Shown: one piece after another, positions 17,906 to 28,800 of the stretch
How positions within the stretch are numbered: position 1 is the first letter of the stretch
Layout of the letters: each line of letters begins with the position of its first letter
Source of the DNA: Symbiodinium microadriaticum
Taxonomy: Eukaryota; Sar; Dinophyceae; Suessiales; Symbiodiniaceae
NCBI GenBank assembly: GCA_001939145.1
Contig: LSRX01000082.1
Location: forward strand, 58,208 to 122,207
Reading direction: 5' to 3'
Length of the DNA: 64,000 nt
Translations under genes and position numbers: made by a program
The notes under the pieces: generated by a model
Database searches by the model: none
The model's input: only the letters and a program-made list of their open reading frames with translations
Told to the model about the DNA's origin: nothing

Positions 17906-18660
17906 ATGGAGAGGGTGAAAGGGATTTCCTTAGATGAATGTCTTATCTTGGAGGTCTCGCCTGGGTCGGGGCGGCTTACTGCATGCATGAAGCGTTTTCA
18001 GCTTGACAACAGTTTTTCCATTGATCGCGCAGCCGGCAAGTGCTGTGCACCGAGGATCGTTGCCGACTTAAGCACCGATGAGGGTCGGAAGCAGTTTGCA
18101 AACGTTTTGTCCGAGTCCAATCTGATTTATGTTCATTTTTCGCCGCCCTGCAATACGACGAGTCGTGCTCGTCTGCATCAGTTTGCCGGGGCACCTGCCA
18201 TTCTCAGGACCGACTCATGCCCGGATGGAGTGCCGAATCTTCAACCATCAGACCAGCTGCGCGTGGACGCAGCTAATGCATATCTTGAAGCGATAGCTGC
18301 AGCATGCAAAGAGTGCTTTGACCGGGGTGTTCTTGTGAGCTTGTCCAATCCGGAATCCAGCTTCATTTGGACTACAAAGCCCATGCGACGCCTTCTGCAG
18401 CAAGTGCCAATGTTTGTAACTTCGTTCCACTTGTGTAGCTTCGCTTCGCCCTTTAAGAAGGCCATGAAAATCTTGCATACTTTGCCGAGGTTCCTTGAGC
18501 TGCATAAGCCGTGCACGGGAGGTCATCCGCACAAGTTTACGCAAAGGGAGTTAAAACTTTCTTCGATCGTGACTTGGATTTCCCTTGGAGCCTCTGTCAG
18601 ACAATGGCGCAATTACTGCAGGATCAGTTGCTTGATATGGGGGCGAAGCCGCTGCCTCAG
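17906..18660 (+). pseudogene. DNA methyltransferase-like domain (element 2), one frameshift
   Basis: Starts MERVKGISLDECLILEV at 17,906. SAM motif I is LEVSPGSGRLTACM; an acidic FSIDRA follows; the catalytic-type motif is HFSPPCNTTSRAR near 18,145. Later parts are LVSLSNPESSFIW, FVTSFHLCSFASPFKKAMKI and CTGGHPH. At 18,530-18,560 the frame shifts and continues as FFDRDLDFPWSLCQTMAQLL. The PPC motif resembles cytosine-C5 methyltransferases; full C5 motifs (ENV, RxR) are not clear, so the target base is uncertain. The matching domain in element 1 lies after the dioxygenase instead of before it. Confidence 0.65.
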
Positions 18661-19560
18661 GACCTTGGGCATTCGAATGTTACAGTTGCTGCAGCGAGAG
18701 CTGCAGCCGGGTGGCAAAGCAATAAAAAGGTCTTGCCTTTGGTTCGGGAGTTCAAACATGTGGTTAATGTCAGTGGCACGTTTGATGCATCGTTCGTGCA
18801 GTCTCTTCATGTGGGCAGCAAGCTGACAGAAGAGTGGACGGTGCCAGCTACGTCCACGGCAACACCGTGCTATGTTGCATCTGTGCCTTCAGGGTCTAAA
18901 GTTCTTCGCATCCTAACAAAGCCGGGGGAAAGTGCAGAGGATGCTAATCCTCAGGCCGGGCCCTCTCAGCCGGCATGTACTAGTCTTCAGCCGCCGGCTG
19001 AAGATTCACATCCTGCTGAGAAATGTGCTTACAGGATGTGCCAGCTGAGCCGACCCTTTGGGGATGATGAGTTCAGGACTTTTCTTGATATGTTACCCAT
19101 GAAAAATCAAAAGAGGGGACGAGGTGACACCGATGAGCATTCCAATCAGTTCCTATGTGGGGCCTATGCACATGGGCCGATGATTGGATGTAAAAATCTC
19201 ACTGGTGAAATGCCTTGGTGTGCCGCTGTGTTGTGCAGGCATGTTAGAGAACGGGCCGGGCACCAAAAACCTGGTCATGGCTACGCATGCTTGCTTGGGC
19301 GGAGGACTTTGGCTCGAGGACGCCGGTGGCCGTGTGGTCGTCGATGTCGGGCAAGGTCGCCGGGTAGGCAAAAATCACACCCTAGATGTTGGAAGACCTT
19401 TCACTTTTGAACCGCGCAAGTGGCACGCTACTCAGCAGCGGCGCGGAGATCGTGGGATTGTTGTAGCCTACACGCCAGCCGGTGTGACCAGGCTTAACAG
19501 TGCGGACTGTACTTTCCTGCAAGGTATAGGTTTTCCTTTGGGGTGTGAGCCGAGCCAGCC
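18661..19560 (+). pseudogene. 2OG-Fe(II) dioxygenase-like domain (element 2), broken at the iron site
   Basis: A linker rich in S/P is followed by FGDDEFRTFLDML and QFLCGAYAHGP in one frame. The frame changes near 19,240, at the place where H-x-D is expected: one frame keeps only RHV, the other begins LENGPGTKN. After it come ACLGGGLWLED, FTFEPRKWHATQQ with distal H, and RGDRGIVVAYTP with the 2-oxoglutarate arginine nine residues later, then LQGIGFPLG. The distal half is well kept; the iron-binding HxD has been lost to a small deletion. The second half is in frame with the RT. Confidence 0.65.
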
Positions 19561-21616
19561 GCCAGCTCCAGAAGGTCCAACTGGAACCGGCGTTCCAGCC
19601 GACGCACATAAAGGCAGCCTTTCCTTCGGTGTCTACCATGAGCCTCAGGAGTTTGTTGCCAAGGCGCTTTTAGAGCAACATCCATGCCACTTGGAAAGTT
19701 TGTTGCCTGCTGAGCTGGTTCATGCAATCCGGGTGAACCACTCTAAAGGTGCTGCTGTGCTTGGGCAAGAGCGTACAGAGACGCTTCGCAAACGGGTGGC
19801 ACGCGCATCCGAGTTAAGTGCAGACGAGGAGCAGCTCAAAAATTCCTTTAGCCCTCACCGTCAAAAAATCTTGCATTCAAAGCGGTTGCTTTTGATGAAG
19901 GAAATGTTGGACAGTGTAGGGCATGAGGACGAGGATCTGATCTCCGATCTGTCGACGGGTTTCGACTTGACAGGACCACTGCCGAGGTCCCATGTCTTCA
20001 AGGACAAGTACCGTCCAGCCGCAATGGCAGAAGAGACTTTGAGGAAAAGTGCTAGGCTAGTTAGGGGTCAGGTTTTAAGTGCGGTGAAAAGTTCGGGCGA
20101 CGAGGTCGTGGACCAAGGAGTGCTTGCTGCAACAGAAAAGGAGCTTGCTAAGGGCTTCGTGGAAGGCCCGGTTCCCGAGTCTTGTATCCCGCCTGATGGA
20201 ACGATCACCCATCGTTTCGGCGTCGTGCAAGGCCACTCTGATGACGGCCCCAAGATCCGCCCTATCGATAACTATCTTAGCTCTCTTGTCAACGCAGTGG
20301 TCTCTCAGAGCGAGCAAGTGCCTGTCCACACGCTCGACGTGGTGGCAGGCATGCTGTCCCTGTGGTTGCACATGTCACCGTTAAAGTCGTTGAGCGATGG
20401 TCTTGTTTGTAAGTGCTGGGACCTTAGCGCTGCGTACGAGCAGATTCCCCTAAGTGATAAAAGTTTCGAAAAGGATAGTCTCTTCGTAATCTTTTGTCCA
20501 AAGTTGCGCAAACACGTCATCTATAAGCAACGCGTCATGCCCTTCGGGGCCAAGGCGTCGGTTACAGCGTTCATTCGCTGTGCTTTTGGAATATGGCGTT
20601 TAGGGGTCAAGATGCTTTCCCTAGTGTGGAGCTTCTACTTTGACGACTTCCTCTCGGCCTGCAGACCGGGAGAGAGTCGACATGTGGAGGTGGTGATCAG
20701 CACGCTTTTTAGGGTTCTAGGTTGGGACCTGTCTAGTGAGAAGCTTCTTCCCTATGACACCTGCTGCAAGGTCTTAGGGATTAGGATAGACACCACAGAG
20801 GCCCGACTTGGGATGTTCAAAATGGAGAACACCCTAAAGCGCGTGAGTGAGCTTGTCCAAAGTCTGGATGCCGTGCTCGCCTGTGGCAAGTTGTCATATG
20901 GAGAGTGTGAAAAGCTGCGAGGTAGGCTGCAGCTTGCTTCGGGTCAGCTTTTCGGCCGGCGTGCAAAAGTGGCATTGCATCAGCTGAGCCGACACCCCGG
21001 CGGGCGTCTGGGAGAATCTTCACTTGAGGCGTGTCGCTTCCTCAGGGACATGATCTCCTCGAACAAGAGCCGGGTTCTGAGCCGACAGCTGGGAAACACG
21101 GTCCACGTCTACGTTGATGCTTCCTTCAGCGACGAAGGCAGGATTTGCGGTATCGGAGGCATGGTTTATGACAAAGCGGGCACCCTGCTTCAATGGTACG
21201 GAGAGAACCTTGAAACAGCGTTTGTCAAATCTGTCATGACTGGCTTCGAGAAAAACAAGGAGACTGTCATCTTCGAACTCGAGGCCCTTGCAGTTTATGC
21301 CGCTCTAAAGTTCTTCTTCAAGTTCCTGAAAGGAAAGAACGTCGTTGTCTTCACAGACAACGAAGGCGTTCATGGCGCTTTCGTGAAGTGTTGGTCGGTG
21401 AGCAAGTTTGCGTCATATCTCATTCGAGAAGCCTGTGAGATCGAGGAGTCTCTTGGGTTCATGATTTGGTACGACCGAGTACCATCTTGCAGTAATCCCT
21501 CGGACCCTTTGTCAAGAGGTGAGTGGGATATGCCGGCTAAGCTTCGCTCGGAAGTTTCGGGCTCTTTTCTCACGTCAGTCCTGGCGCGTGCCAAGGCTGA
21601 GCAAAGTAGGGCGTGA
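19561..21616 (+). CDS. Reverse transcriptase-RNase H (element 2)
   Basis: Continues the open frame of the dioxygenase end, so it was a fusion protein. An N-terminal helical domain (HPCHLESLLPAELVHAI, LHSKRLLLMKEML) precedes the RT. RT motifs: FGVVQGHSDDGPKIRPIDNY, CWDLSAAYEQIPL, QRVMPFGAKASVTAF and the catalytic FYFDDFLSA near 20,632-20,655. RNase H: VHVYVDASFSD, E in FELEALAVYAAL, VFTDNEGVH, and NPSDPLSRGEW. The catalytic acids of both enzymes are present and no stop falls between 19,561 and 21,616. No protease or DDE integrase is present. It is likely not translated as drawn because of the upstream frameshifts. Confidence 0.85.
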
Positions 21617-21804
21617 CGCAGGTGGCGTCTCCTGCAAGTGGCAGGCAACTCGTGCAGGTACAGGGGCAGGGCAAGGCACTTCGATGCCCCACTTCAAGTG
21701 AAAAAGAACGAGCGCGAGTGTGAGTGAGCTGACAACATTTCATATGAAATATATTGGAGTGAAGTTTTTGAGATTTGCATCTATACTTCTGAATTTGTTT
21801 ATAT

Positions 21805-22762
21805 ATGAGTATAAGTCACACCCGTTTGACACACAAGGAAAATAAGGTTGGGCTCTCCGAGCGGAGAGCGAAGTGGATCATGGATTTCATCTTGGATGCC
21901 CAGAATGGTCGAGGCATGATTGAGCATCGGCGCTTCACTGAGTTTGTCGGCCGCTTGGTGTATGCAGGGCAGGTGCTTTATTGGTTGCGGCCATTCATGG
22001 GCCCTTTGCACCGCTGGAAAGCTGCCATTCATCCTGGCACCGTGGCTCTGATGCCACGTATGGTGATGGTGGTGCTGCGCTACCTGCTACCTTTTGAAGC
22101 TTTTGCTAGTTTGCTGTAACTGTAAGTCGCCTCCCATGGTGTATCGCGAGGCTTTTCGCACCGATGCGAAAGCGGAGGACGACTTCTTCGTGCTTGGAGG
22201 ATGGGAAACTTTGCATAGCTTTAACACTAAGGAGTGCCGATGGTAATCAGTGAAAGTGCAGGCCACTGATTTTCCTTACTTGTTTAATTCTCAAGGGACT
22301 GCAAAGGGGATGAGCACAGTGGCCGAGCTCCTGGCTACGTGGCTGGGGCTGCACCTGTTTGGATGGCTCGCGACCACGGGTCGAAGCTTCAGTGTTTCTG
22401 CTGGCGCAGATAATTTGGCGAATGAACTTGTCTTGCGTAGCCAAAGCACGGCAAAATTTCCGCTGACTTATGTGTACATGCAGCTTGAATATGACCTGTA
22501 TCTTTGTGGCGGCCATATGAGCTTGAACTGGCGCCCTCGAGAACTCAATGTTGCTGCTGACGAGTTGACGAACTCCCGATTCGAATCTTTTGATCTTGCC
22601 AAGAGGATCGAGCTTCGTGCATCGGATATGCCTTGCGAGCTTCTTCGTGAGCTTGCAAGTTTTCATGATGAAATGTTGGAATGGAGAAAAGGGGGAGAAG
22701 GTGGAGCCCCCGTTTCACGGCTCACTAAGAGGCAGAAGCTTGCTACAAAGACGAAGTGGTGA
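21805..22762 (+). pseudogene. Thumb and RNase H fragment of another DIRS-like RT (element 3 or 4)
   Basis: First frame (21,805-22,119): LSERRAKWIMDFIL, then RRFTEFVGRLVYAGQVL and LRPFMGPLHRW, as in the thumb/connection of DIRS-like RTs. A second frame (from ~22,140) reads AFRTDAKAEDDFFVLGGWE, the start of RNase H with its first aspartate, has an in-frame TAA at 22,244-22,246, then goes on with AELLATWLGL (E), GADNLANE (D) and NVAADELTNSRF (D). It differs clearly from the RNase H of element 2. RT fingers and palm are absent. Confidence 0.75.
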
Positions 22763-23058
22763 TGTGAGCCTCGCGTCGAAGGGTGGGGCCATCTCCCGAA
22801 TGGGAGATGGCTCTCGGCTCGCGGAAGTGTGCACTTTGGACACTCAAAAAGTAGGACCGCTTTCGTGTGAGCCTTTTGTGATTTATATGAAAGATATTGG
22901 ATTCTCCTTTTATATGAACTTTTGGATGCCACTAGGCCATTTGCTTTGCAAACCCTACAAAGGACGGAGTGGCGGGGAAAGATCGAGCCCGGGCACTTCT
23001 GGTGCGAGGACCTGCGCTTGCCCGGGCACAGCTGCTGGGGCAGGGGCACCAGCCCCGG
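22763..23058. other. Short gap without a gene
   Basis: A 12-bp inverted repeat (GGCCATCTCCCG / CGGGAGATGGCT-like) lies at 22,786-22,812. Nothing else is recognised. Confidence 0.4.
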
Positions 23059-24767
23059 CGATGCGCGGCCTTGTGGAGTGGCGCTACCTGCGCCTGAGGG
23101 CCAAGGGCGGCGACTGCGTCGTGCACGAGTACCCCGAAGACGCGGAGGTGTTCAAGCTGGACTTCGGCTACCGGGGCCAGCGCCTCGCCGCGGCCGCCAG
23201 CGAGGTCTTCGCCGCGCTCTTGAAGGCGCGCCGGGACCGAGGCGACCTGCAGGAGCTTGTGTTGGAGCAGCGGGGCCTCTGCGCTCTGTGCGGGACGCCC
23301 ATCGAGCCGGCCACAGAGGCGGACCACATGCCCGTCCACCAGGCCTTCAGGCATTGTGCCTGGAGCCTGGAGTGCCACCGCTTCAAGACCTTCCTGGAGT
23401 CCTCCCAGGCAACGAGCCTGGAGAGCCACTTCTGTCGCCACGTCCACCTATACGCCTGTCGGCTGCCGAAGTGCGATCCCGACAGAGTCTGTCAGGGCAT
23501 GGACGTCGATCGTCCGCTGCCCCAAGAACGCCCTCGCCAACGCACCGTTTCCAAGGCCAGTCTTCTGTCCGCTGGACAATGTCCGGCCCGCCGAGGAAGG
23601 ACGCCTCGCGGACCTGACCTTTGTGCGCAAGAAGGAGGACCGGCGCGTGGGCCTGGTCGGGCGCCTCCCCTATCCGACCTATCGTCGGCCCGGGCTGGTA
23701 CGGCAAGCCCGCGACGGCCTTCATGCTCGACACCGGGCTCGCCAGCTGGGCGGATTTCGAATGGTCGCTGCACGCCGCCGCCCACGTTTCGCCAAACTGC
23801 CTCGCCCGGGCCCTGGACATCATGGAGAGGGCCTGGCCCCAGGGCGAGGAGCACATGGCCAAGCTCGCCGTCAACGCTCTCATCGGACTCTCGGCCCCAT
23901 CCAAGGACGTCTTCTATGCCATGCGTACGTCGAACCACGACGTGCACGGCTGGGGCTGCTAGTGCCAGCAGGTCTTCTTCGACGACCAGGGCCACTGCCA
24001 CTACGACCACGTCTACGCCACGGAGCTTCTACCTGGTGGCGCTGAAGACTGAAGACCGACTGCCTGGTCTATCAGAGAGCCTTCCCAGGAAGTTCGTGCA
24101 CACCGTGGAGGTGCTGACCAGGCGGCGCCACCGAGACGGCACGCCGAAGTATCGCTTCGAGGAGGTTAAACAAACGCCTGGAGGGAGAGTACCAGGAGCC
24201 GCGGCTGGAGACGGAGCCGCCGACGGAGCAGGAGCCCTGGCGCCACGTGGAGGATCCCGTGGAGCACTGCCTCAATTAACGGCCACAGCCTGCTGCTTTC
24301 CGGGATGCCTGGCACGGGCAAGACGCACTTGGGGAGGCAGATCGTGTCGCAGCTCTCGCAGCTCGGCGAAGGGGTCACCCTGATCTCCAAGACGCACTGC
24401 AGCGTGCAGAACCTCGGCCTGGGGGCGCAGACGGCGGAGCATTGGACAGTACTTCAGAGTTGACGAGGCCGAGCAGGTGCCGCTGCGGGACGCCGTGCAG
24501 GTGGCCCGGGAGCAGTTTCCACGGCGCGGGCTGCTGGACACCTGCCTGGTCATCTCGCACGCCCATCGGATGGCTATCAACGAACCGACGGCCGAGCTCC
24601 TGCGCAGCACGCGCCCCTGCCACGCCATCACCTACGCCTCGTGCCAGGGGCTGACGCTCCGCGGGCGGGTGTGGCTCTGCGACACGCTCAACCCTCACTT
24701 CAGCGTGAAGCATCGCAACGTCGGAGCGAGCCGCTGCACCGGTGCGGAGCTGCTTTCGGTCCTCTAA
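23059..24767 (+). pseudogene. Broken HNH-zinc / polymerase-like / SF1-helicase mobile or virus-like gene
   Basis: Much richer in G+C than its surroundings. From the ATG at 23,059 (MRGLVEWRYLRLRAKG) a frame carries CALCGTPIEPATEADHMP and later LECHRFKT, an HNH-like Cys/His pattern. Frames then alternate: CPLDNVRPAEEGRLADL, GWYGKPATAFML, and AKLAVNALIGL near 23,860, which recalls the KxxxNxxxG palm motif of B-type DNA polymerases (weak). From ~24,290: SLLLSGMPGTGKTHLGRQ (Walker A), LISKTHCSVQNLGLGAQTA, then a direct jump to LRDAVQVAREQFPRR and TYASCQGLTLRGRVWLCDT...VGASR, the last motifs of an SF1 (Pif1/RecD-like) helicase. Walker B and its surroundings are deleted. At least five frame changes make it dead. 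Confidence 0.6.
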
Positions 24768-25180
24768 GGGCATCCCGGGAATTTACCGGGATGAAACCGG
24801 GGATATCCCGGGATGGAAATCAGCATTCCGTTCCCCGAGCTGCAAAAATTGGGCAGCATTCCGTTCCCCAGCCCCTTTTGGCGGACGGGGAATCCCACCC
24901 AGGCACAGAGGCCTGGCGGGGTTGGCAAGGCTTCGAAGCCCCCCCATTTCCTGGAGAGCTCCCCGGTGCGTTGCGAACCGGCGCGAAGCTTTATCGGGAA
25001 TCGGGGGTCCTGGCAAACCTGACAACCGCCGGTGGCCCTAAAACAGTCGGGCAACCTCCTCCACTTCGCCGGACCGCCCACCGCCGAGAACGGAGTTTCC
25101 TCCGAGGGGATCATAGCTCCGAACCCCACGGCCCGACGTGCCCCAATAGGATAGAGTAGAGTAGACGGCGGCGGTCGGCG
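24768..25180. other. No gene; short GGGAT-rich repeats
   Basis: Follows the helicase stop. CCGGGAT words recur at 24,774-24,818, and ATTCCGTTCCCC(G/A)AG occurs twice (24,824 and 24,860). No coding motif. Confidence 0.4.
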
Positions 25181-25340
25181 GTTAGGGCACCGACCGGGTT
25201 AGGGCACCGGGTTAGGGCACCGGTCAGGGCACCGGTTAGGGCACCGGTTAGGGCACCGGTTAGGGCACTAATGCGCGGCGGCGGTTAGGGCACCGGTTAG
25301 GGCACCGGTTAGGGTAGCCGTTGGGGCACCGGTCAGGGCA
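25181..25340. repeat. GTTAGGGCACCG 12-bp tandem array, telomere-like
   Basis: About ten imperfect units of GTTAGGGCACCG, with some shortened or carrying GTCAGGG. Each unit contains TTAGGG fused to a CACCG spacer. It may be a subtelomeric or interstitial telomere-derived repeat. Confidence 0.85.
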
Positions 25341-25426
25341 CGCGGTCGCACGGTTGCCCAAACTTGGAACAAAAACGAAACAATTTTGGCGCAAACTTGA
25401 AACATTTTGGCGCAAAGAAGCACAAG

Positions 25427-25869
25427 CTCTCTCTCAGGTGAGGCCTCCAACTCCCGCCACAACCCTGTTGAGCGAATCGCGATTCTAAAATTCGGGAGGG
25501 ACCTCGGAGCTCGAATCGACTCAAAACTGCAACATAGCCCAGTTTCGGGTCTGAACACAGCACAATTCTCGGCGAATTCTAGGCCCGAAATCTGAGAGGA
25601 GGAAGTCGAACAGAGTACAGTCTGGAAGAGATGCGGAGTGGAGCGTAGCGGAACGTAGCATTTCTTCCAGACTGTACTCTGTTCGACTTCCGATTACGAA
25701 CAGATTTCGGGCCTAGAATTCGCCGAGAATTGTGCTGTGTTCGGACCCGAAACTGGACTATGTTGCAGTTTTGAGTCGATTCGAGCTCCGAGGTCCCTCC
25801 CGAATTTTAGAATCGCGATTCGCTCAACAGGGTTGTGGTGGGAGTTGGAGGCTCTCACCTGAGAGAGAG
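25427..25869. repeat. Long inverted repeat (foldback) with ~205-bp arms
   Basis: Left arm 25,427-25,629 and right arm 25,663-25,869 are near-perfect reverse complements, apart from a few mismatches and a small indel near 25,593/25,695. A 33-base loop (25,630-25,662) is made of GGAGTGGAGCGTAGCGGAAC-like sequence. It could fold as a hairpin or be a foldback/MITE-type element. A related structure with a similar loop lies at 37,286-37,480. Confidence 0.9.
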
Positions 25870-28800
25870 GCCCATTCTCCAAAAAAAATCAATGATCTCT
25901 GGAGCTTGATGCAAGGACGTCCAACCTTGTCCACAAGAACGACCAGACAAAGTGGCTTTGGCGACTGTTTCCGGTTCGGACTCTCTTGGCCATAATTCCC
26001 CGTTGGCTAGGGTTGAAGGTAGGGGTTGAACAAAGTTACAACTATTTTGACCAACAGTTGTCGCAGTTAAAACCAACTTGGAATCTGCGGTCAGGTTCCG
26101 GGTTGGCTCCTTTTTCTCAAGTTGGAGAACCAGAACTCCAACTTTTAGGTCGAGTTTGGGCTCCAACCCAAACCCTGAGGTTGAGGTTGGAGTTAACCCG
26201 AATCCAACTTAACCTGTGGTTGGAGTTTGGGTTAACTCCAACCTACACCTCACTGCAAGCGTTGCAAAGACGAGCGCAGCTGATCGGACAAACTTCTGTG
26301 CGTTCAACACGACGTTGCCCAGGAAGAAGTTGGAACAAGGCGAAGCGCAGCCAACTAAATCGTTGCTAGGGTCCAACCGCTCAAATTGGAGGCCAAAACA
26401 ACGAGGTTGTCTTGCAGTCCCAAGAATGAGGCCGACATGGACCCGGCTTCCGCACAATTGGAACTACATTGGAGGAAGTAAAATCAAAAAACTGTGACCC
26501 CAAAATAAAGAGTTTCGTAGCCGCGAATGCTTCCATTTTTGGGTAATTTCCAGACACGACATTCAAACGATCGGGCCCATAGACAAGCACTCCACGCAAC
26601 GCGGATGTCAGTTATTGAGAACTACTTGCGTTTGGAGACGTGTAAAATAGCCACTTTGGAAGCATGTATGCGCGATTCTGCAATTTCGAGACCTCATCTG
26701 AGCATTCCTTTACCTTGCCTGCACAGTGGAGTTTGCAAGGCAGAATGAGCAAAAACCAAGAGCAGTTGCAAGTTGTTCGAACATTTTTGTTGCGTCGACG
26801 AAGCCGTTGTCAGTGGTCAGATTGTTGATCACCTTTCCGATGACAGTGCCAGAACAACAAGCCAGAGGTTTGTCACTCTAAATTTCTTGTCCCGCTGATC
26901 ACCAGTGTCTATCATTGAGGTGGAACGATGCTGATTATTTTTGTGTAACTTTTTCCTAAAACATGCCAATAAGATTTTCTTCGAAGGAAGAAGAGTTTTC
27001 ACAGCTGAGCTCTGTGCCGAAAAATACGTTTTTAATGATTTTGACGTTGATGAGAGAAGAAGATCGCCGAGAGTTCACGTGCTTGTGTCTTCGAGTAAGA
27101 GTTTTACTTGGTTTTTACTTGCTTTTGGACTTGTCACAAGTGTTGTCGTCCAAGTCTGTCTAGAAAGCTTGGTGTTAAAATCTGTCTCGGTTTTTGATTT
27201 TCTAAAAGCAGTTGGTCCAAAAGTTCCTTTCCTGCAATTAGCAGAAAGGGTTTCGTGCCAATCGGACTAAGCAGACGTGTTTTCGAAATTTAGCACAGCA
27301 TTTCAGGCTGTCTTGAGCGTTTACAGCCACAGTTACGGACATTACCTTGAAGCATGACGTGTTGAGTGTTGCCAAGTCAAAAGCAAATGTGGTTTGGAAG
27401 TTTTGACCTTCATTCAGTCTGGCCTCAACGTTAAAAGTAGCATATGTGGTCTGAAGACTCTTGGAGGCAACTTTTGGGGGGTGTTGAGTCTCTGGCCTCA
27501 AGGTCAAAGCAGCAGACGGTTCTGGAGACTTGCTCTTAGAGAGACAAGCTTTTGTGGTGTCCAGAGTCTGGAGTTCAAGGTTCAAGACCAGGTTCATGTT
27601 TCAGGCTTGGAGTTTGGGTTTGGCTTCCCAGTCGACGTGCGCCGACAAGACAACGGACATGTTTTTGAGTCCGAGCGTTCCAACGCCACGCCTTCAGAAA
27701 GATGCGCCATTGGGGCCGGTGGCGCGGCTTTGGGTGCGCTCACCACGAAAAACAGAGCGCGGCATCTGGAGCGGCGCGGCGTTTCAAGTGGTGAGTTTAC
27801 CGCGCGCAACGCCGAGCCCGGCTTCCAAATCTTTGGAAAACTTGCTTGCGCTCCTTTACTTGCAACTCGCAACTTCAAAAAGAATGAAACCAGTGTTCAA
27901 AAGCCGAAATCCCAAATATAGATTCACGGGCGTCGAAGTTGTGGTGAAGACAAGGCTCGACCAGAGTGGGTTTGCTGACGGCTCAGACGTCATGGCTTTT
28001 GTCCCGGAGGAGGGGACTAAGAACTACATGCGCCCGGGCCGCTTGGGCTTTCTTGCGGGTTTAGGTTTTTAGGGAGATTCGAAGGCCCCTCTCCGAAGCT
28101 TAGCACACATATAGATCTCAAAAATTTGAAGCCTCCTTGGGACACAGCCTGCATGCCCTTCCCACCTCCGATGCGCTTCCTCAAAATGCCATGAGCTTAT
28201 ACAAACTCGGCCCGGACACGAAGGACCGGCAGTTTCGCCACGCCCCGCAGCTTTTCTCAAAGAGAACCCCAGACAATAGATATCACATGGGACGCCACGG
28301 CAGGCATACAACACATTTCGGAGAACGGTCACTGGGAGTTGGCCACCCGGCTTTTGGCAGATCCGAGCAATGCAAAGTTTGCCGCCTCAACGCGAAGACA
28401 CATAGTGTCGTATGGGCTGCAGCATTCATGCGCAGCTTGGTCTTGCTGATCGCATGTGTGGCGGACGCTGTGTGGCAGGATCCGCAAAGGACGCCATGCT
28501 GAATGATAATGTCCACGTGTAGGCCTCAAGTTTATATTGGCTTGCACTCATTGCATGTGCCAAGTGACTTGTATAGCTCTTGCAGCATCGCGGCTGTTTC
28601 CATTTCTTGCTGCAGTTGTGTTTTTGCTGTTTATCCTGCTCTTGCTGCAGCCGTCTCCAACCACAGCAAGCAGGCCCAGGTACAAGGGCTACTGAGCGAC
28701 TGCGATTGCCAGACGAAGACACTTATTACTAAAGCCTGAAGCGGTCACTCCTACGACTGCTGGTGCTAAAACTTCTTGTTTTACAAGCATTACTAGCACC

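Larger units (their letters stand above)
16637..21616 (+). mobile_element. Retroelement 2: Gag, methyltransferase, dioxygenase, RT-RNase H
   Basis: The four parts follow one another on the plus strand with small gaps and two frame changes (near 18,530-18,560 and 19,240). The RT, RNase H and accessory domains match those of element 1 in kind, but methyltransferase precedes dioxygenase here. The ends were not found: no split repeats like those of element 1 were recognised, and no recombinase catalytic domain lies in this stretch. It is an older, damaged copy. Confidence 0.75.

Noticed and set aside
22932-24010. Long minus-strand ORFs across the GC-rich relic
   Set aside because: They are mirror frames produced by high GC; the motifs (HNH-like, Walker A, helicase end) are on the plus strand.
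25181-25340. CRISPR array
   Set aside because: Unit is 12 bp with no unique spacers, and no cas genes are present.
25181-25340. A true chromosome end
   Set aside because: Unit differs from plain TTTAGGG, the array is short, and genes continue on both sides.
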